This document shows, one piece after another, positions 34,447 through 46,912 of a stretch of DNA of 64,000 nucleotides. The notes under the pieces were generated by a model. It worked only from the letters and a program-made list of their open reading frames with translations, was not told the DNA's origin and did not search any database. Made by a program: the position numbers and the translations under genes. The stretch comes from Mesostigma viride (taxonomy: Eukaryota > Streptophyta > Mesostigmatophyceae > Mesostigmatales > Mesostigmataceae). Position 1 is the first letter of the stretch; the number at the start of each line of letters is the position of its first letter. The stretch covers positions 1 through 64,000 of the forward strand of contig RPFO01001343.1 in the NCBI GenBank assembly GCA_009746045.1. Direction: 5' to 3'.

Positions 34447-35567
34447 ATGGAGGAGGAGTTCACGTACCCCAACTTGGGCCTGGGCGCCACCACGGAGGAA
34501 GGGGTCACGGGTATGCATCCAGAAACCCCAACCCCATGAGTTATGTGGAATCCCTGTTTGACAGTATTGTCAGGCGTGACCTTAGGAGGGGTCAGCAGAT
34601 GGATACCATTAACAAGCTCTTGCATTCAGTGATCTCCAAGCAGGATAAGCTACAGGAGCTTCTTCAGGGGTTGTCCTTGTCCCAGCCCCAGATGGGGAGT
34701 GGTGTTAACATAGCTCTCAGCTCCAGCAGCACTCCCATCATTCAGATTCCTCGTCATGTGGTACCTGTCAAGAATGTGGTGGCCTATGTGGATCACAGGA
34801 AGTGCATGGGACCTTGTGAGCATTGTGAGACGCTGGCCAAGGCAGTGGCTGCCCTTAACAGGGAGGAGGGGGAAGTGAGCCCTGAGGGTTATGTGGAGGA
34901 GGTCTTGTCTCAGTTGCACACCAGCCTGTATGAGATTGGCTCTCCTTTTGTGGGCCACCTGTTGCACAGGATGTTTGCCTTGACTCCAGGACCTGAGATT
35001 GACATGAGACCTGCAGAGGGGCAGGATATGTTGACCACCTTGCCTGAGGCTTTGAAAGGAGCCTTCATGCAGTTCCAGCCAGTGAGCATGGGTGAGGCCT
35101 CCTACATGGAGTTGTTGGAGTTTTCAGTGCAGCAGGGAGATTTTGACTTGGCTCCTTCTTCTTCCAGCTCGGTCAATGGGTGCTTCCCTTTGGAGACATC
35201 CAACCTTTTCTGCAGCCCAGGGTTGCCTAAGTTCACCATGGAGCTCAAGGTTCGTCTGACCCCATTGAGGGTGTTGGTGCCTTTGACAGGTGCTAAGTGG
35301 TCAGTGGTCAAGACCTTTCTCCAGTTCTGGTGGGCGTACAGGTCATGGGTGAGCAGGCACAAGACGTCTTCTACTTGGGTGATGGATCCTGAGAGCCAGT
35401 CTGTGGTGCTTCTCTCCTACCCAGGGACATGCCTGCGTTATGTTGCCCAGATGGCAGCAGGGGCTGCAGAGACGTGCATGGTGCTGCAGGTCAGCAGGAA
35501 CTGGCCAGACTTGGTTCACATGGTGGAGCAGTTTCCCTTGTTTGGGACCAGGGGCAAGGATGGGTGA
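34447..35567 (+). CDS. gypsy-2 extra ORF downstream of pol, function unknown
   Basis: Lies in the position of env-type or accessory ORFs. The likely start is ATG 34447, with a frame break near 34535, or ATG 34537 in the main frame (343 codons to TGA 35565-35567). The N-terminal third is helical and coiled-coil-like (about 34590-34670). A CMGPCEHC cluster follows near 34805. The rest is a mixed globular sequence with no obvious signal peptide or membrane span, so it is not env-like in sequence. I recognise no homologue. Truncated gypsy-1 cannot show whether it is conserved. Confidence 0.7.
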
Positions 35568-35962
35568 ATGGGGATTGGTATAGCCTGTGAAGAACAGAGC
35601 TGTGCAGGAAGAGGATGGGGAAGGATGGGGGAAGAGTATGGAAGGTGCTTTGGATTGTGGTGTGAGGGGGGGATTCCAGGATGGATGATGGGGGGGGGCT
35701 CCAGTCCAGTTCTGATGTTCCAGTCCAGAGTTCCAGGTTCCAGGATGCTGAATGGAAGACCTTGTATTATGAGATGTTTATCTGGCTTTATAGTAGATAA
35801 GGTAGTGACTTGTTTGCTGTAGAGACCTGTGACTAGATGTTATGAGATAGGAGGCCCTGTTTTCAGGGATGTAAAAACCCATCTGCTTTTCCCAAGAGAT
35901 GGTGGATTTCTGTTCAATGTTCCTCTGCCTTCAAGAGTTGGCTATTGGACCTGGGAGGTCCA

Positions 35963-35979
35963 GTTTTGAGGGGGAGATA
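35963..35979 (+). promoter_or_regulatory. gypsy-2 polypurine tract
   Basis: TTTTGAGGGGGAGATA immediately before the 3' LTR; expected plus-strand primer. Confidence 0.85.
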
Positions 35980-36758
35980 TGTAACAAGCAAAAATGACTT
36001 TGTTGTTACATCCTTTGTTTTGTGAATGTTTGGCTTTTATTCGAGGACTTTTGGATCAGTATTGAGAAAGTTATGAGGTTTCTAAGACGACGGTACTTGG
36101 AGCTGATACTTTGTCAGCCAACTGATAGGAACCCTCATTGGTCGTGGCCTGATCCACGTAGGGTTGTAGTTTGTTGGCTGATACTACTGATAGGAGCCCT
36201 CATTGGTCGTGGCCTGATCCACGTGGGGTTGTAGTTTGTTAGTTGGTACTATTGAGTCTTAAATGCTCCTTTGGGACTTCAGTGCTCACGACAGATTAGG
36301 ATCTCATGGAAAGATTCTGCCAGGCTGTGTGTGGTGTTGTTCTGTTTTGTGTGACTAGGATGGATACGAAGATCTTGTATAGGATTCCATGGTTCTGATT
36401 GGTTCTCTTCAGGCTAAGGTTGGAGCAAGCTCGACAAGCACGTCGATATCAAGGACGTGGGGTCGCCATTGTTGCTACGTTGGTTTTGATTCACCATGGT
36501 ATAATAAAGCTTGGCTTTGTTGTCCAATCCATAAGAGCCCCTTGGCTATAGACGTCCTTCAGTTCCACAGAGGTCGTCTATACACGAGCTTGTCTTTGTG
36601 TCTACAAGGGGTTGTGATTCCCTAAATCACGTGCTGTGGAATTTCCATCTCAACGTTGCTCGGATACTTGAAGTTCTGCGACTCAGGAAAGCAACCCAGG
36701 TAAAAGATCTTTCATATTGGACTGTGGATGATGTTGATGATCATTTTTAGTCGTTACA
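35980..36758 (+). repeat. gypsy-2 3' LTR
   Basis: 779 bp; I see no difference from the 5' LTR. Followed by CCAGC. Confidence 0.95.
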
Positions 36759-36763
36759 CCAGC

Positions 36764-37780
36764 CAGGGAGATATCTTCTTACATGGTCAGGCCCTTGCCG
36801 ACCATGTAACAACCTGTTAGGCGACGCAGTGGCCAACATTGGACATACCGCAATATGTTTGTCTCCGCGATATGATTTTAGCTGACATGCAGAGCACAGA
36901 CACTGTTGGCGTCATCCGCTCAACCCCTCTTATTCATACATGGGACCTCGGATATGTAGGATTAGTAGCGTTGCCCAGGCGGACATTGTCAAAGACTACG
37001 ACCCCCCAGTTGTGGGTCCTAGGAAATTTAACAAGCATGATTGTCTCCTTGTTGATAGGCATTAATTCATCCTTGATGATAGGCATTGCTTGCGTGCAAG
37101 ATTAGCTCGAGGCCCATATTTTAGACTACTAGCTGAGCTGTGGACATACATGTAGTTATTGACGTCTTGACGGATATTGACGTCTTGGGGGACTTCCACT
37201 ATATCTTCTTTGGGGAATTCAGAGATCCCGGTCCCCCAACATGGACATGAGACTAATTAAAATCAATTAATCAATGTCATGAATAGAGCGCGTTCATGAC
37301 GTTCAGTCATGAACAGAGCCCTAACCTTAAACACATAAGAAAACAATTATGGCGGGCCATGTGACCAATGTAAGAAGCTTAGCCCCCAAACATATTGTTG
37401 TCTCACGTAATGAATCACTTGCTGATCAACAAATCGATGGTTATCTCATAGGCACAATGTACCTCTGACCATCATTGCTGGCCCATGCATGCATGCACCA
37501 ATGGCAGCCTACATGACACATACATCGCTTATTTGCCATGTAAAAAATGCGACAAAGTGTCCATATAGGTACTCATAGATTAGCACAAATTCCTTAGCAC
37601 GATGTGGACAACTTTACTTAACGGTGAAAGCCTGTCTCGCCCTTATTGCCTTGAGGGTTCCCGGCGATAGGTCCTGTCTGTTGGTCGACATTTTTCTTTT
37701 GCAGCTGGCCATCGTCGGTAGGTATGAATGATCTCGATGCTAGCAATTACGATGATGATACCCGAGGTAGTCTATACCTA
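36764..37780. other. Arm sequence without a recognisable gene
   Basis: Shared with 52730-53735. Short frames such as 36839-37105 are interrupted at different points in the two arms, so I do not call a gene. Confidence 0.5.
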
Positions 37781-37839
37781 GGATCGAGAGCTTCTTCTTG
37801 TATGGCAATGCCGGCAGTTAACTATTACTCCGAATAAAG

Positions 37840-38520
37840 AGTTAAGAGGTTGGCCCTCGGCAGTCGGCATGGCGATCACGGAGCGATGACGGGGCGATGA
37901 CGGGGCGATGACGGGGCGTTGACGCGCGTGATGAATAGGATCTGTTTGACAGGCGGCGGCTATTGGTAATATAGATTGTTGATTAAGAGAAGAGTTTAGA
38001 TGTTGGCCCGTGGGCGATGACGGTGACGCCGTCACCGTCATCGCCCTCGACGGGCGTCATGAATACGACCTTTTTGATATGCGGCGGCTATTGGTAATAT
38101 AGGTCGTTGACTACTACTCCGAATACAAATGTAAAGAGTTAAGAGGTTGGCCCTCGGCTGGCTCGGCATGGCGATCACGGGGCGATGACGGGGCGATGAC
38201 GGGGCGTTGACGCGCGTGATGAATAGGATCTGTTTGATAGGCGGCGGCTATTGGTAATATAGATTGTTGATTAAGAGAAGAGTTTAGATGTTGGCCCGTC
38301 GAGGGCGATGACGGTGACGACCGACCGTCACCGTCATCGCCCTCGACGGGCGTGATGATAAGCCCATGTTTGATATGCGGCAGCTATTGGTAGTATAGGT
38401 CGTTGACTATCACTCCGAATAAAGAGTTAACAGGTTAAGGCCCTCGGCCGGGCGATGACGGGGCGATGACGGGGCGTTGACGCTCGTGATGAATAGGACC
38501 TGTTTGATAGGCGGCGGCTA
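37840..38520. repeat. Complex satellite with long palindromes (left arm)
   Basis: About 240-bp units contain GGGGCGATGAC tandem steps, GGCGGCTATTGGTAATATAG and GAGTTAAGAGGTTGGCCCTC. Two palindromes occur: 38012-38046 (17-bp arms, 1-nt centre) and 38295-38350 (25-bp arms, 6-nt centre). Confidence 0.85.
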
Positions 38521-38544
38521 TTGCTAATATATAGGTCGGATATT

Positions 38545-39100
38545 TGTGTACCACCCCCCTCCTTCCCACGGCAGGTACGCAGCGACCCGCTGTTGTCCTG
38601 GCTGCAATTGTGTATCACTTGTACGGTATTTGTGTATCACTTGTACGGTATTTGTGTATCACCCTCCTTCCCACGGCAGGTACGCAGCGACCCGCTGTTG
38701 TCCTGGCTGCAATTGTGTATCACTTGTACGGTATTTGTGTATCACTTGTACGGTATTTGTGTATCACCCCCCTCCTTCCCACGGCAGGTACGCAGCGACC
38801 CGCTGTTGTCCTGGCTGCAATTGTGTATCACTTGTACGGTATTTGTGTATCACTTGTACGGTATTTGTGTATCACCCCCCTCCTTCCCGCGGCAGGTACG
38901 CAGCGACCCGCTGTTGTACTGGCGGCAGTTGTGTATCACCTGTACGGTATTTGTGTATCACCTGTACGGTATTTGTGTATCACCCCCCTCCTTCCCACGG
39001 CAGGTACGCAGCGACCCGCTGTTGTACTGGCGGCAGTTGTGTATCACTTGTAGCGTATTTGTGTATCACTTGTACGGTAGCTGTTGTGTATCACCACCCT
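38545..39100. repeat. Minisatellite, about five units of roughly 110 bp (left arm)
   Basis: Units contain CGGCAGGTACGCAGCGACCC and repeated TGTATCACTTGTACGGTATT. The array is open in all three plus frames because of the repeat, not because it codes. The right arm has fewer units (51780-52180). Confidence 0.9.
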
Positions 39101-40447
<1,347 letters not shown>

Positions 40448-41169
40448 CCACCCCCGCTCTCTTGTCCCTCCCGCACCCCTCCTCTCTCTTTCCCTTTCCC
40501 TTGGCTGTTGAGAAGGACTGGGGTGAAAAATCCAGACCGTTGGTGGCTGCCTTCAAGCAGGAAGTTTCAAGGATCAACAAGTTTTTGTGAGCTGTCTGAT
40601 ATGGTCACTGCTGCGACAAAGGTGAGTTATCTTGTTTTTCATGCAATTTTTTTGCTGTAGCTAGGTAAGCCGGCCATTTTGTACTCCTCTTTCTTTTGCT
40701 CTCACGATTATTCTTGTTGTGGTTTATATGGTCCCGTTAAGTGGCATGCATTATCATTATCCACATTAGTGTGAGAAACCATCAGCAGTGTTGTAGCTTG
40801 CATCTACAACAACAGTTTTTGCTGCCGCCACCACTGCTATTACCAACATAAAGTCATTCTTGCTTTCTAAGCACTCTTTTTCCTCTTGGGCTGTTGGTTG
40901 GGATACCAGCCACCCTTGCACGCATAAATTCAAGCACCGGGTGCATGTGAAAACACAACCAAGGCAAGAATGTCCCCCTATCGCAATATCCCACCCACGC
41001 AACGCACCCAATGCAGCAAGAATGGGACCACCTTGTTGCCATGAGCTCTAGCACCGTTGCCACCCTAGCTTTCTACTGTTCCCGTCCATCCTTATTTACA
41101 CTGGCTGCTTTGCTTGCATTTCTGGCTCAGTGCCAGTTTGCACTTGCTAGCTTGCTAAGACAATAATGC

Positions 41170-41560
41170 AGCTTGCAAACGGCAAGGGCAAGCACCCGGG
41201 TAAGAGCAAAGGCAACCGCACGAGCAAAGGAAAGGGAAACTGGAAGAGCAAGCACAAGGCCAAGGAAAGGACAAAGGCACTTGTGCTTGCCAAAAGGGCA
41301 GGCTCAAGGGAAATGACAAGGGCAGGGGCAGGCACAAGGGAAGCGGATAAGGGCAAGGGCAGGCGCAAGGGAAAGAGATTAGGACAAGTCAAGCACGAGG
41401 GAACGGACAAGGGCAAGGGCAGGCACAAGGGAAAAGATGAAGACAAGGGCAGGCACTAGGGGAAGGATGAGGGCAACGGCAAACACTGGGGATCAAAGAT
41501 AGGGGCAAGGGCAGATGCTAGGGTAACAGTTAGGGCAAAGGCAGGCACAAGAGAAGAATA
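41170..41560. repeat. Minisatellite of AGGGCAAGGGCAGGCACAAG units (left arm)
   Basis: Degenerate tandem units of about 20-25 bp, mirrored at 49470-49860. It reads as Lys/Gly-rich or Leu/Pro-rich frames that I treat as repeat artefacts. Confidence 0.8.
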
Positions 41561-41804
41561 AGGGGCCGTGAAGTATAAGTGGAAATGCGGGTGGCGACAT
41601 GGGGTTCGATCGGGCCTGCTGATGCAAATGCAGATTTCAACTGCAGTGACAAACACAAGCGTAGACATAGGCAACGACAAATTCCTTGCATGCGTGCCTT
41701 GCTCTTCACCGGCTGGCTCGTTTGCTAGTTGTCTAACAGTTTCTACCGATAAACATCACTTGCCATTGTAAGGTCTGCCTTGCTGCCGTGCTAGTGGGTA
41801 GCTG

Positions 41805-42035
41805 GGTGATCGTGCTTGTTCCTTGTCAAGGGAGGGATGCATGTGGAGTAGGTGGGTGGGTGTGCTTGTTCCTTGCCAAGGAAGGGATGCACAAAGGTTA
41901 GATAGGTGCACGTGCTTGTTTCTTGTCAAGGGAGGGACGCACAAAGGGTAGGTGGGGGCACATGGTTGTGCCTCGTCAAGGGCGGGATGCACGAAGGGTA
42001 GGTGGGGGCATGTGGTTGGTCCTTGTCTTTTCACC
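41805..42035. repeat. Minisatellite, about five units of roughly 48 bp (left arm)
   Basis: Units carry GTGCTTGTTCCTTGTCAAGG and GAGGGATGCACAAAGG. Mirrored at 49005-49240. Confidence 0.85.
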
Positions 42036-42689
42036 GCCCAAGCGATGGCGATGTAGCATGCATTATACATTTATTCGTGCATTAAAAATCACTTTCCTTA
42101 CAAGCGGCCTTAGCCGACTCCATCTGCCGTTGCCATTTCTCCGTATTGCATTGTCCGGACACGGTTTTTGTGTCGCAGGTCTTCCCCCGTAAAGGCACAA
42201 GCTGCCTGCGCGCGGAATTCTGTGCAGACACCTCGGTTTCCAACACGACGGCATCCCGCACATATCGAGCTCTGGATGTACAACATCTTCCCCCGGCGCA
42301 CTTGCTCCCGGATGCTTCTGTGCGGTGCCGACATCCCCGGAGCTGTCCTAAGCACTGCATGGAAACAGTATTTCAAGCCACGAAGAGAAGCCACGACTTT
42401 GATATTGACTTGATATTGTCGTCAGAAGACTTGATATGCTCTTTCTGTGAAGGCGTTGGATTTTTGTGCATGACATGTAATCCTGCATGTAATAATGAAA
42501 TGGTTTATGAAATAGAAACTTGTCTTGCATGAGCCTTGCTGCAAATGCCATTCATTTTTATTTTTTTTTCCGGGTAAATGGGTGTTAGGGGTTAGGTTGA
42601 CCGAAATGATAAGTGAAATTCCTTCAGTGAAATTCTAAGTGACATGCGTACTGCAATTCAGAACGACATAGCGACATGATAGTGTAGTA

Positions 42690-43333
42690 CCGGTAGTGAA
42701 CGCGAGAAGCATACGACGTCGTAACCTACGGGACCGAGTACCGGGATCGTAAACTACCAGGTGGTAAATTACCGTACGTACATTACCACCTCGTATCTTA
42801 CCACGTCGTAATCTTACCACGTCGGAATCTTACCACGTCGGAATCTTACCACGTCGTAATCTTACCACGTCGGAATCTTACCACGTCGTAACTTACCACC
42901 TCGTAACTTACGGCGTGGGATCGTAGGTAGGATCTCAGCGATAACTTACTGCGTGGGATCGTAGGTGAGATGTATATAGGGCCCCATGGTCGGCGCGGAC
43001 CTGGACGTCATATTGGCGTCAGCGCTTGTCGGTGGCGCTGACTCGGGCCATGGCTGACATCATGCTCCGCCGTACGCGGGCTGATTTTGCGGTGCAGCAG
43101 GGCTATTAGGTTCCTCCCGTTAGGCGTTTCCATTGGTCTTATCGTAGTATAGAGCTTTGACATGGCTCTGTATATAGGTTTATAGCTGGGCGTTTGCTTT
43201 GGTTTGAGTGATTTCACTCTGCTGTAAGTAATTATATTTTTAATGTATATAGTAAGAATGATCCCACGCCGTAATTTACCACCTGGTAATTTACGCCTCG
43301 GATCCTTTTTACCACCCTCGGACGAAAAGTATA
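42690..43333. repeat. GTAATTTAC-type satellite element, copy 2
   Basis: Left end TAGTACCGGTAGTGAACGCG, then CCGAGTACCGGGATCG and seven or more units of TTACCACGTCGTAATC (42783-42900). A captured RT fragment follows. The right end is ATCCTTTTTACCACCCTCGG then CGAAAAGTATAGTG. Reverse orientation to copies 1 and 3. Confidence 0.75.
42982..43109 (+). pseudogene. Fragment of the non-LTR RT C terminus inside the satellite
   Basis: APWSARTWTSYWRQRLSVAL to the stop at 43107-43109, matching the end of the minus-strand copy at 21522-21660 including about 70 bp downstream of the stop. Confidence 0.7.
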
Positions 43334-44549
43334 GTGACCCTCCCCTGCCGCATGGGCGGGTGTGGGCTCACCCGCGCCGCCCGCCTCGCCCCCGCCGCCT
43401 TTCCTTGGCTCTGTTGCTCAGGCCTGGGCGGAGATCCGCCGGTTGGTCCCCATGCAGCGCCGTCAGCGCCATTCCCATTTTGGTCACCCCATCCCCCTTC
43501 CCCTTTGTGCAGGCTGTGCAGGATTCTTACCTCGGGATCCAGCAGGCTTGCGACCTCGTCCGCCCCGCTCAGGCCGTCCACCGTCGCCTGCCCCGGGGCA
43601 CGCCCGGCGTGTCCACTGTCGTCAATCAGTGTCTTCCCTGCCTGCGTACGTTCATGAAAAACAACAAAAGACCTACGCGGGTATACTACACTGTGCCGAC
43701 TGGATGGGTCTGCATGTGAGCTTGAACGATCAGGGGAAGGCTTGGCTTCACTCCGTTTCCCTTGAGGGGAGCGTGGGGTCCGCATTCCTGCGCGCCCTCC
43801 CCATGATGAGCCCTTTGTTCACGCTGGTTCCGGCCCTTTACGCCATCGCTCTCCGCCACGAGCTCTTTGCCCCGCAACCTCTCATCACGGCGGGTGCGTC
43901 CTGCGGCAGCTGCGGGCTTGCTCTGGATACTACTGGGACACACTACATGATGCATCGCGTGCATGGGTGGCCAGCAAAACCAGAACTGGTTCCTCTATCT
44001 CCATACCGCTCTCCTCCGGGTGGTGTGTGCCATGGTTCGGTCGGTCTTTCCCCACTCCACCATCAAGTGCGAGGACGCGGATGGGGCCGCCCTCTACTCA
44101 CCCAACCACCGCCCGCCCCGACATTACCGTGCTTGACTACGACGGGCAGGGTTGCCACCTGCTCATCGATGTCTCCGTGGCTCCGCCGCTCTCCGGTCGC
44201 CACATCCTCCGGGCGGCTGTGGATGCCGGCGCTGCTGCCGCTGTCTGTGGCTGAGCGCGACAAGTTTGCCTCCTACGGCAATGTGGGGCCCCACCGGGTC
44301 ATCCCCTTTGTCCTTGAGGAGTTCGGGGCCATGGGCCCGGCCCATGCAAGACAGCGGAGTTTTTCCACGAGTGCTGCCAGCGCCGTGAAGACCGCCTCGA
44401 CCTCGAGGGTCAGACCGGCCGCCCCGTGGTCTGCCCGCACGTGGTCCTCGTATTGGCGGCAGCGCCTGTCACTCGCCCTCACTCGCACCGTGGCTGATGT
44501 GTTATTCCGCCGCACCCGGGCCGACTTTGTCGCGACCCATGCGGTCTAG
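43334..44549 (+). pseudogene. C-terminal half of a non-LTR-type RT protein with endonuclease-like domain
   Basis: LPCRMGGCGLTRAARLAPAA (frame of 43334) is the 'LP...GG.GL' block that follows the RT core. The frame of 43362 continues with AQAWAEIRRL, a CGSCGLALDTTGTHY Cys/His cluster, and later SARTWSSYWRQR to the stop. In between the sense moves frame to ARPDITVLDYDGQGCHLLID (frame of 43967). The PD...hhDV pattern plus a following ERDKFASYG Lys suggest a PD-(D/E)XK-like nuclease. At least two frame breaks. The catalytic RT palm is not in the window. Confidence 0.6.
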
Positions 44550-44958
44550 ATCCCTTCCAGGCCTGCATGGTGGGCCGGCAGCGCTGTTGCTGCGTGTAGT
44601 TTTGTGATGTATAGTTAGTTGTACCTTGTGCAGCTGGCGTGATCCTTGGATGTCCGTGTCAGATTACTATTAATTTCTTCAGGGTTATTCTCCCAGTTAT
44701 CGGGTTTTTCCTTATGTTGCATGCCCATCTCACCTCCGTACTCTATCATTCTCAATGAATACATATGTAGCACATATCCCTGAGATGATCGATCTAGTTA
44801 GGGGAAAAGCCACGAGCCACGAGGTAGTCATGGCTGACGCCGGAGCTCATAACTTTCACGTTTGAGCACCGAATTCAGCTGTGAATATCACAATCGCTTC
44901 GTCTTTCGAAGACGCACATGCTGATATAATTTTCCGAAGCTATTATTATACGCAATAT

Positions 44959-46444
44959 ATGACGAGCAAACGCTCCTCGACGCAACGCAGCCTGGCGGCT
45001 GCGCTAGGCAACGAAAATACGTCTGCAGCTCCGGCTGCAGCTTCGCCCTCAGGTCCGGCAGGCAGCGGTGACACTAGTCGCGCACAGTCTGGTGGTCGCC
45101 CCGCACCCTCCCGGGCTTCATGCCTCGCCTTCAGCCTCGCCTGAGCCCAAACGCAGCCCGCCCAACCAAACCTAGCTGGTCTGAGTACGACTTTGACGTT
45201 GACAGGTTATTTTCCACCTTCGGCGTCAACAGACCCGGCTATTTCGACAGGACACACATCCGGATACTCAGTGGAGCTCCTGTGTTTATGGGTCGTATGC
45301 CTCCCTTCTTGACCTGTGCCAGCGCCTCCAACGCCACATTAAATGCTTCCGCAGCCAGTCTGACGGCCAGTTTCATCTCCGCGCAGCTGACCTGTCTGGC
45401 TGGTCGCGACCGCGCCTTCAGCTTGCCGCCCTCTTTTCCATCCTTCAGCGAATCAGCGTGCTTCCGCGGACCTCTGGCAACCCGTCCCCAATTGACCGAA
45501 TCCACCCTCCTCATCCACCTCCACGCAGCCATCTCACAGCACGTGACGCCCCTCGCTGCAGATGTGGCAGAGCTCTGTGGGTCGCACGCTGGCTGATGAG
45601 CTCCCCACCATCCCCACCGCCACTGCCACCCTCCTCGCCTCCCCCCCCCTCCCCCCCTCCCCCACTGCCTCCACCGCCTCCATCACCGCCCAGCTCCGCG
45701 ACATCGACCAGCACCTTAAGGACAATGCAATCGCCATCGAGGTCCTGCGAAACACCGCAGGCCTCACCGCCCAGGCGGTGAAGGACAATTGCCGCCAAGC
45801 CCGCCCCAGCTGGCCTGGCTAGCGATGCTCCTCCCATCCCGACCCGGGCGGACAATGTGCTTATTAAGCAGCACACCACCTCCACCGGCCACCTCCGCCG
45901 TCGCAGCACAGGCGGCACAGCTCCAGCAGCAGACGCTCGACCTCCGCGAAGAGGCCGAGCTTGCCAAGCGTAGCCTCAACGTTATCGTCAAGAACTTCGA
46001 CATGGAGGAAGGTGAGAATTCCGAGAAGCTTACGCGTGCGTTTGAGAGAGAAATCCTTGGTCGCATGCATGGGCCTGAATGGTGAGATCGAGCCGGTCGC
46101 CCACCGCCTTCCCCGCGCGCGGGGTAAGGCAGGGGCGCCCCCGCTCCTCCTCACCTAGGTTTAAGAACCCGGCGGACAAGATTTCTTGTCTCAGACGCCG
46201 CAAGCGGCTCGAGAAGACTCAATTCACCCTTGACGACGACTTGACCCTGGCGCAGCAACAACGGCGACGGGAGCTATGGCCAACCTACCTCCAGCTCCGG
46301 CAGACCAAGGCGGGGCAGCCGGTGTACTGGAAGGGGGCGGCCATCTACGTCGGCCACAAGCCCTGGCATGCGACCCCCGCGGCCCCAACGACTCCGGCCA
46401 GACGCCCCAGCTTAGGGGAATACAGCAGTAGTAGTCTAGAATAG
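44959..46444 (+). pseudogene. L1 ORF1p-like gene of a LINE (frame-broken)
   Basis: Starts at ATG 44959 (MTSKRSSTQ), then an Ala/Pro/Ser-rich region and a coiled coil (AQLRDIDQHLKDNAIAIEVL ... LQQQTLDLREEAELAKR). RSLNVIVKNFDMEEGENSEK (about 45970-46030) is an RRM start as in L1 ORF1p. PVAHRLPRARGK and FKNPADKISCLRRRKR give the C-terminal domain with its nucleic-acid-binding 'HR.' and 'R' elements. The stop is at 46442-46444. Four or more frame changes. The same C-terminal domain recurs in the right arm at 54166-54451. Function in the family: RNA-binding chaperone of the LINE particle. Confidence 0.65.
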
Positions 46445-46465
46445 ATAGACAATGGCCATGTACAT

Positions 46466-46733
46466 TCTGATTTGGCACGCCGCAAAGGTGAAAACCATTT
46501 GCGTTCAGCAGTGCCGGTCCGCGGAAAACGCGATCTGCAAATGAATCCAAGCCGGAATCGAACTGGGGACCTCTCGCACCCACTTTTGCTGACTATAGGA
46601 CGGACGTCTCCTGATCCTAAGGCATCGCCAGCTGACACCTACAGTCCAACCGCAAAAGTCCTCCTTTCCGGGGAGTGATGCAAGCCATTCGGATTTGGTA
46701 CTAGAGAAATCATTCCAGATCTGTGTGTGTAGG
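46466..46733 (-). mobile_element. 268-bp SINE-like insertion with tRNA-like B box
   Basis: Flanked by ATGTACAT at 46458-46465 and 46734-46741. The flanks join in the right-arm LINE copy, which lacks it. On the minus strand it contains AGTTCGATTCC (B-box-like) preceded by GTCAGCTGG (A-box-like). It does not fold as a standard tRNA, so a tRNA-derived SINE is more likely than a gene. Confidence 0.6.
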
Positions 46734-46740
46734 ATGTACA

Positions 46741-46912
46741 TGTAAGCCTCCTACAGGCTCTATACCAGCTGGCTCACGAGTCTCGTTTAGCCATGTACAT
46801 GTGTGCCTCTGATGTGCCACACTCCAGATGATGCCTAGCTTTATCTATAGTTATTATGCTGTGCCCATGCAGAGAGCTGCTCTCTGCTGAGATGCCACGC
46901 TCTAGCTCTTCA
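46741..46912 (+). mobile_element. LINE 3' UTR remnant
   Basis: Matches the minus strand of about 53960-54140 (GCCATGTACATGTGTGCCTC, ATGTGCCACACTCCAGA). Cut at 46912 by the satellite element. Confidence 0.7.

Larger units (their letters stand above)
27290..36758 (+). mobile_element. gypsy-2: full-length Ty3/gypsy chromovirus-type element
   Basis: 9,469 bp with 779-bp LTRs (27290-28068 and 35980-36758) in which I see no difference by eye, flanked by CCAGC at 27285-27289 and 36759-36763. Primer-binding site and polypurine tract are present. Domain order is gag-protease-RT-RNase H-integrase-chromodomain, then an extra ORF before the 3' LTR. The right arm keeps the uninterrupted site (GCTGG at 54485-54489), proving insertion after the duplication. 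Several single-base frame breaks contrast with the matching LTRs. Confidence 0.95.

Noticed and set aside
36839-37105. 88-codon ORF shared with 53463-53693
   Set aside because: Ends differ between arms and there is no motif or splice signal, so it is not supported as a gene.
41147-41680. Leu/Pro-rich and Lys/Gly-rich ORFs (also 49356-49896)
   Set aside because: Minisatellite translations with no conserved start or splice context.
42783-42900. CRISPR-like array of about 16-bp repeats
   Set aside because: Units are contiguous, with no unique spacers, and the context is eukaryotic.
46540-46660. Possible intact tRNA gene on the minus strand
   Set aside because: A GTTCGATTC B box is present, but the acceptor, T and anticodon stems do not pair as a tRNA. 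Treated as part of a SINE-like insertion.
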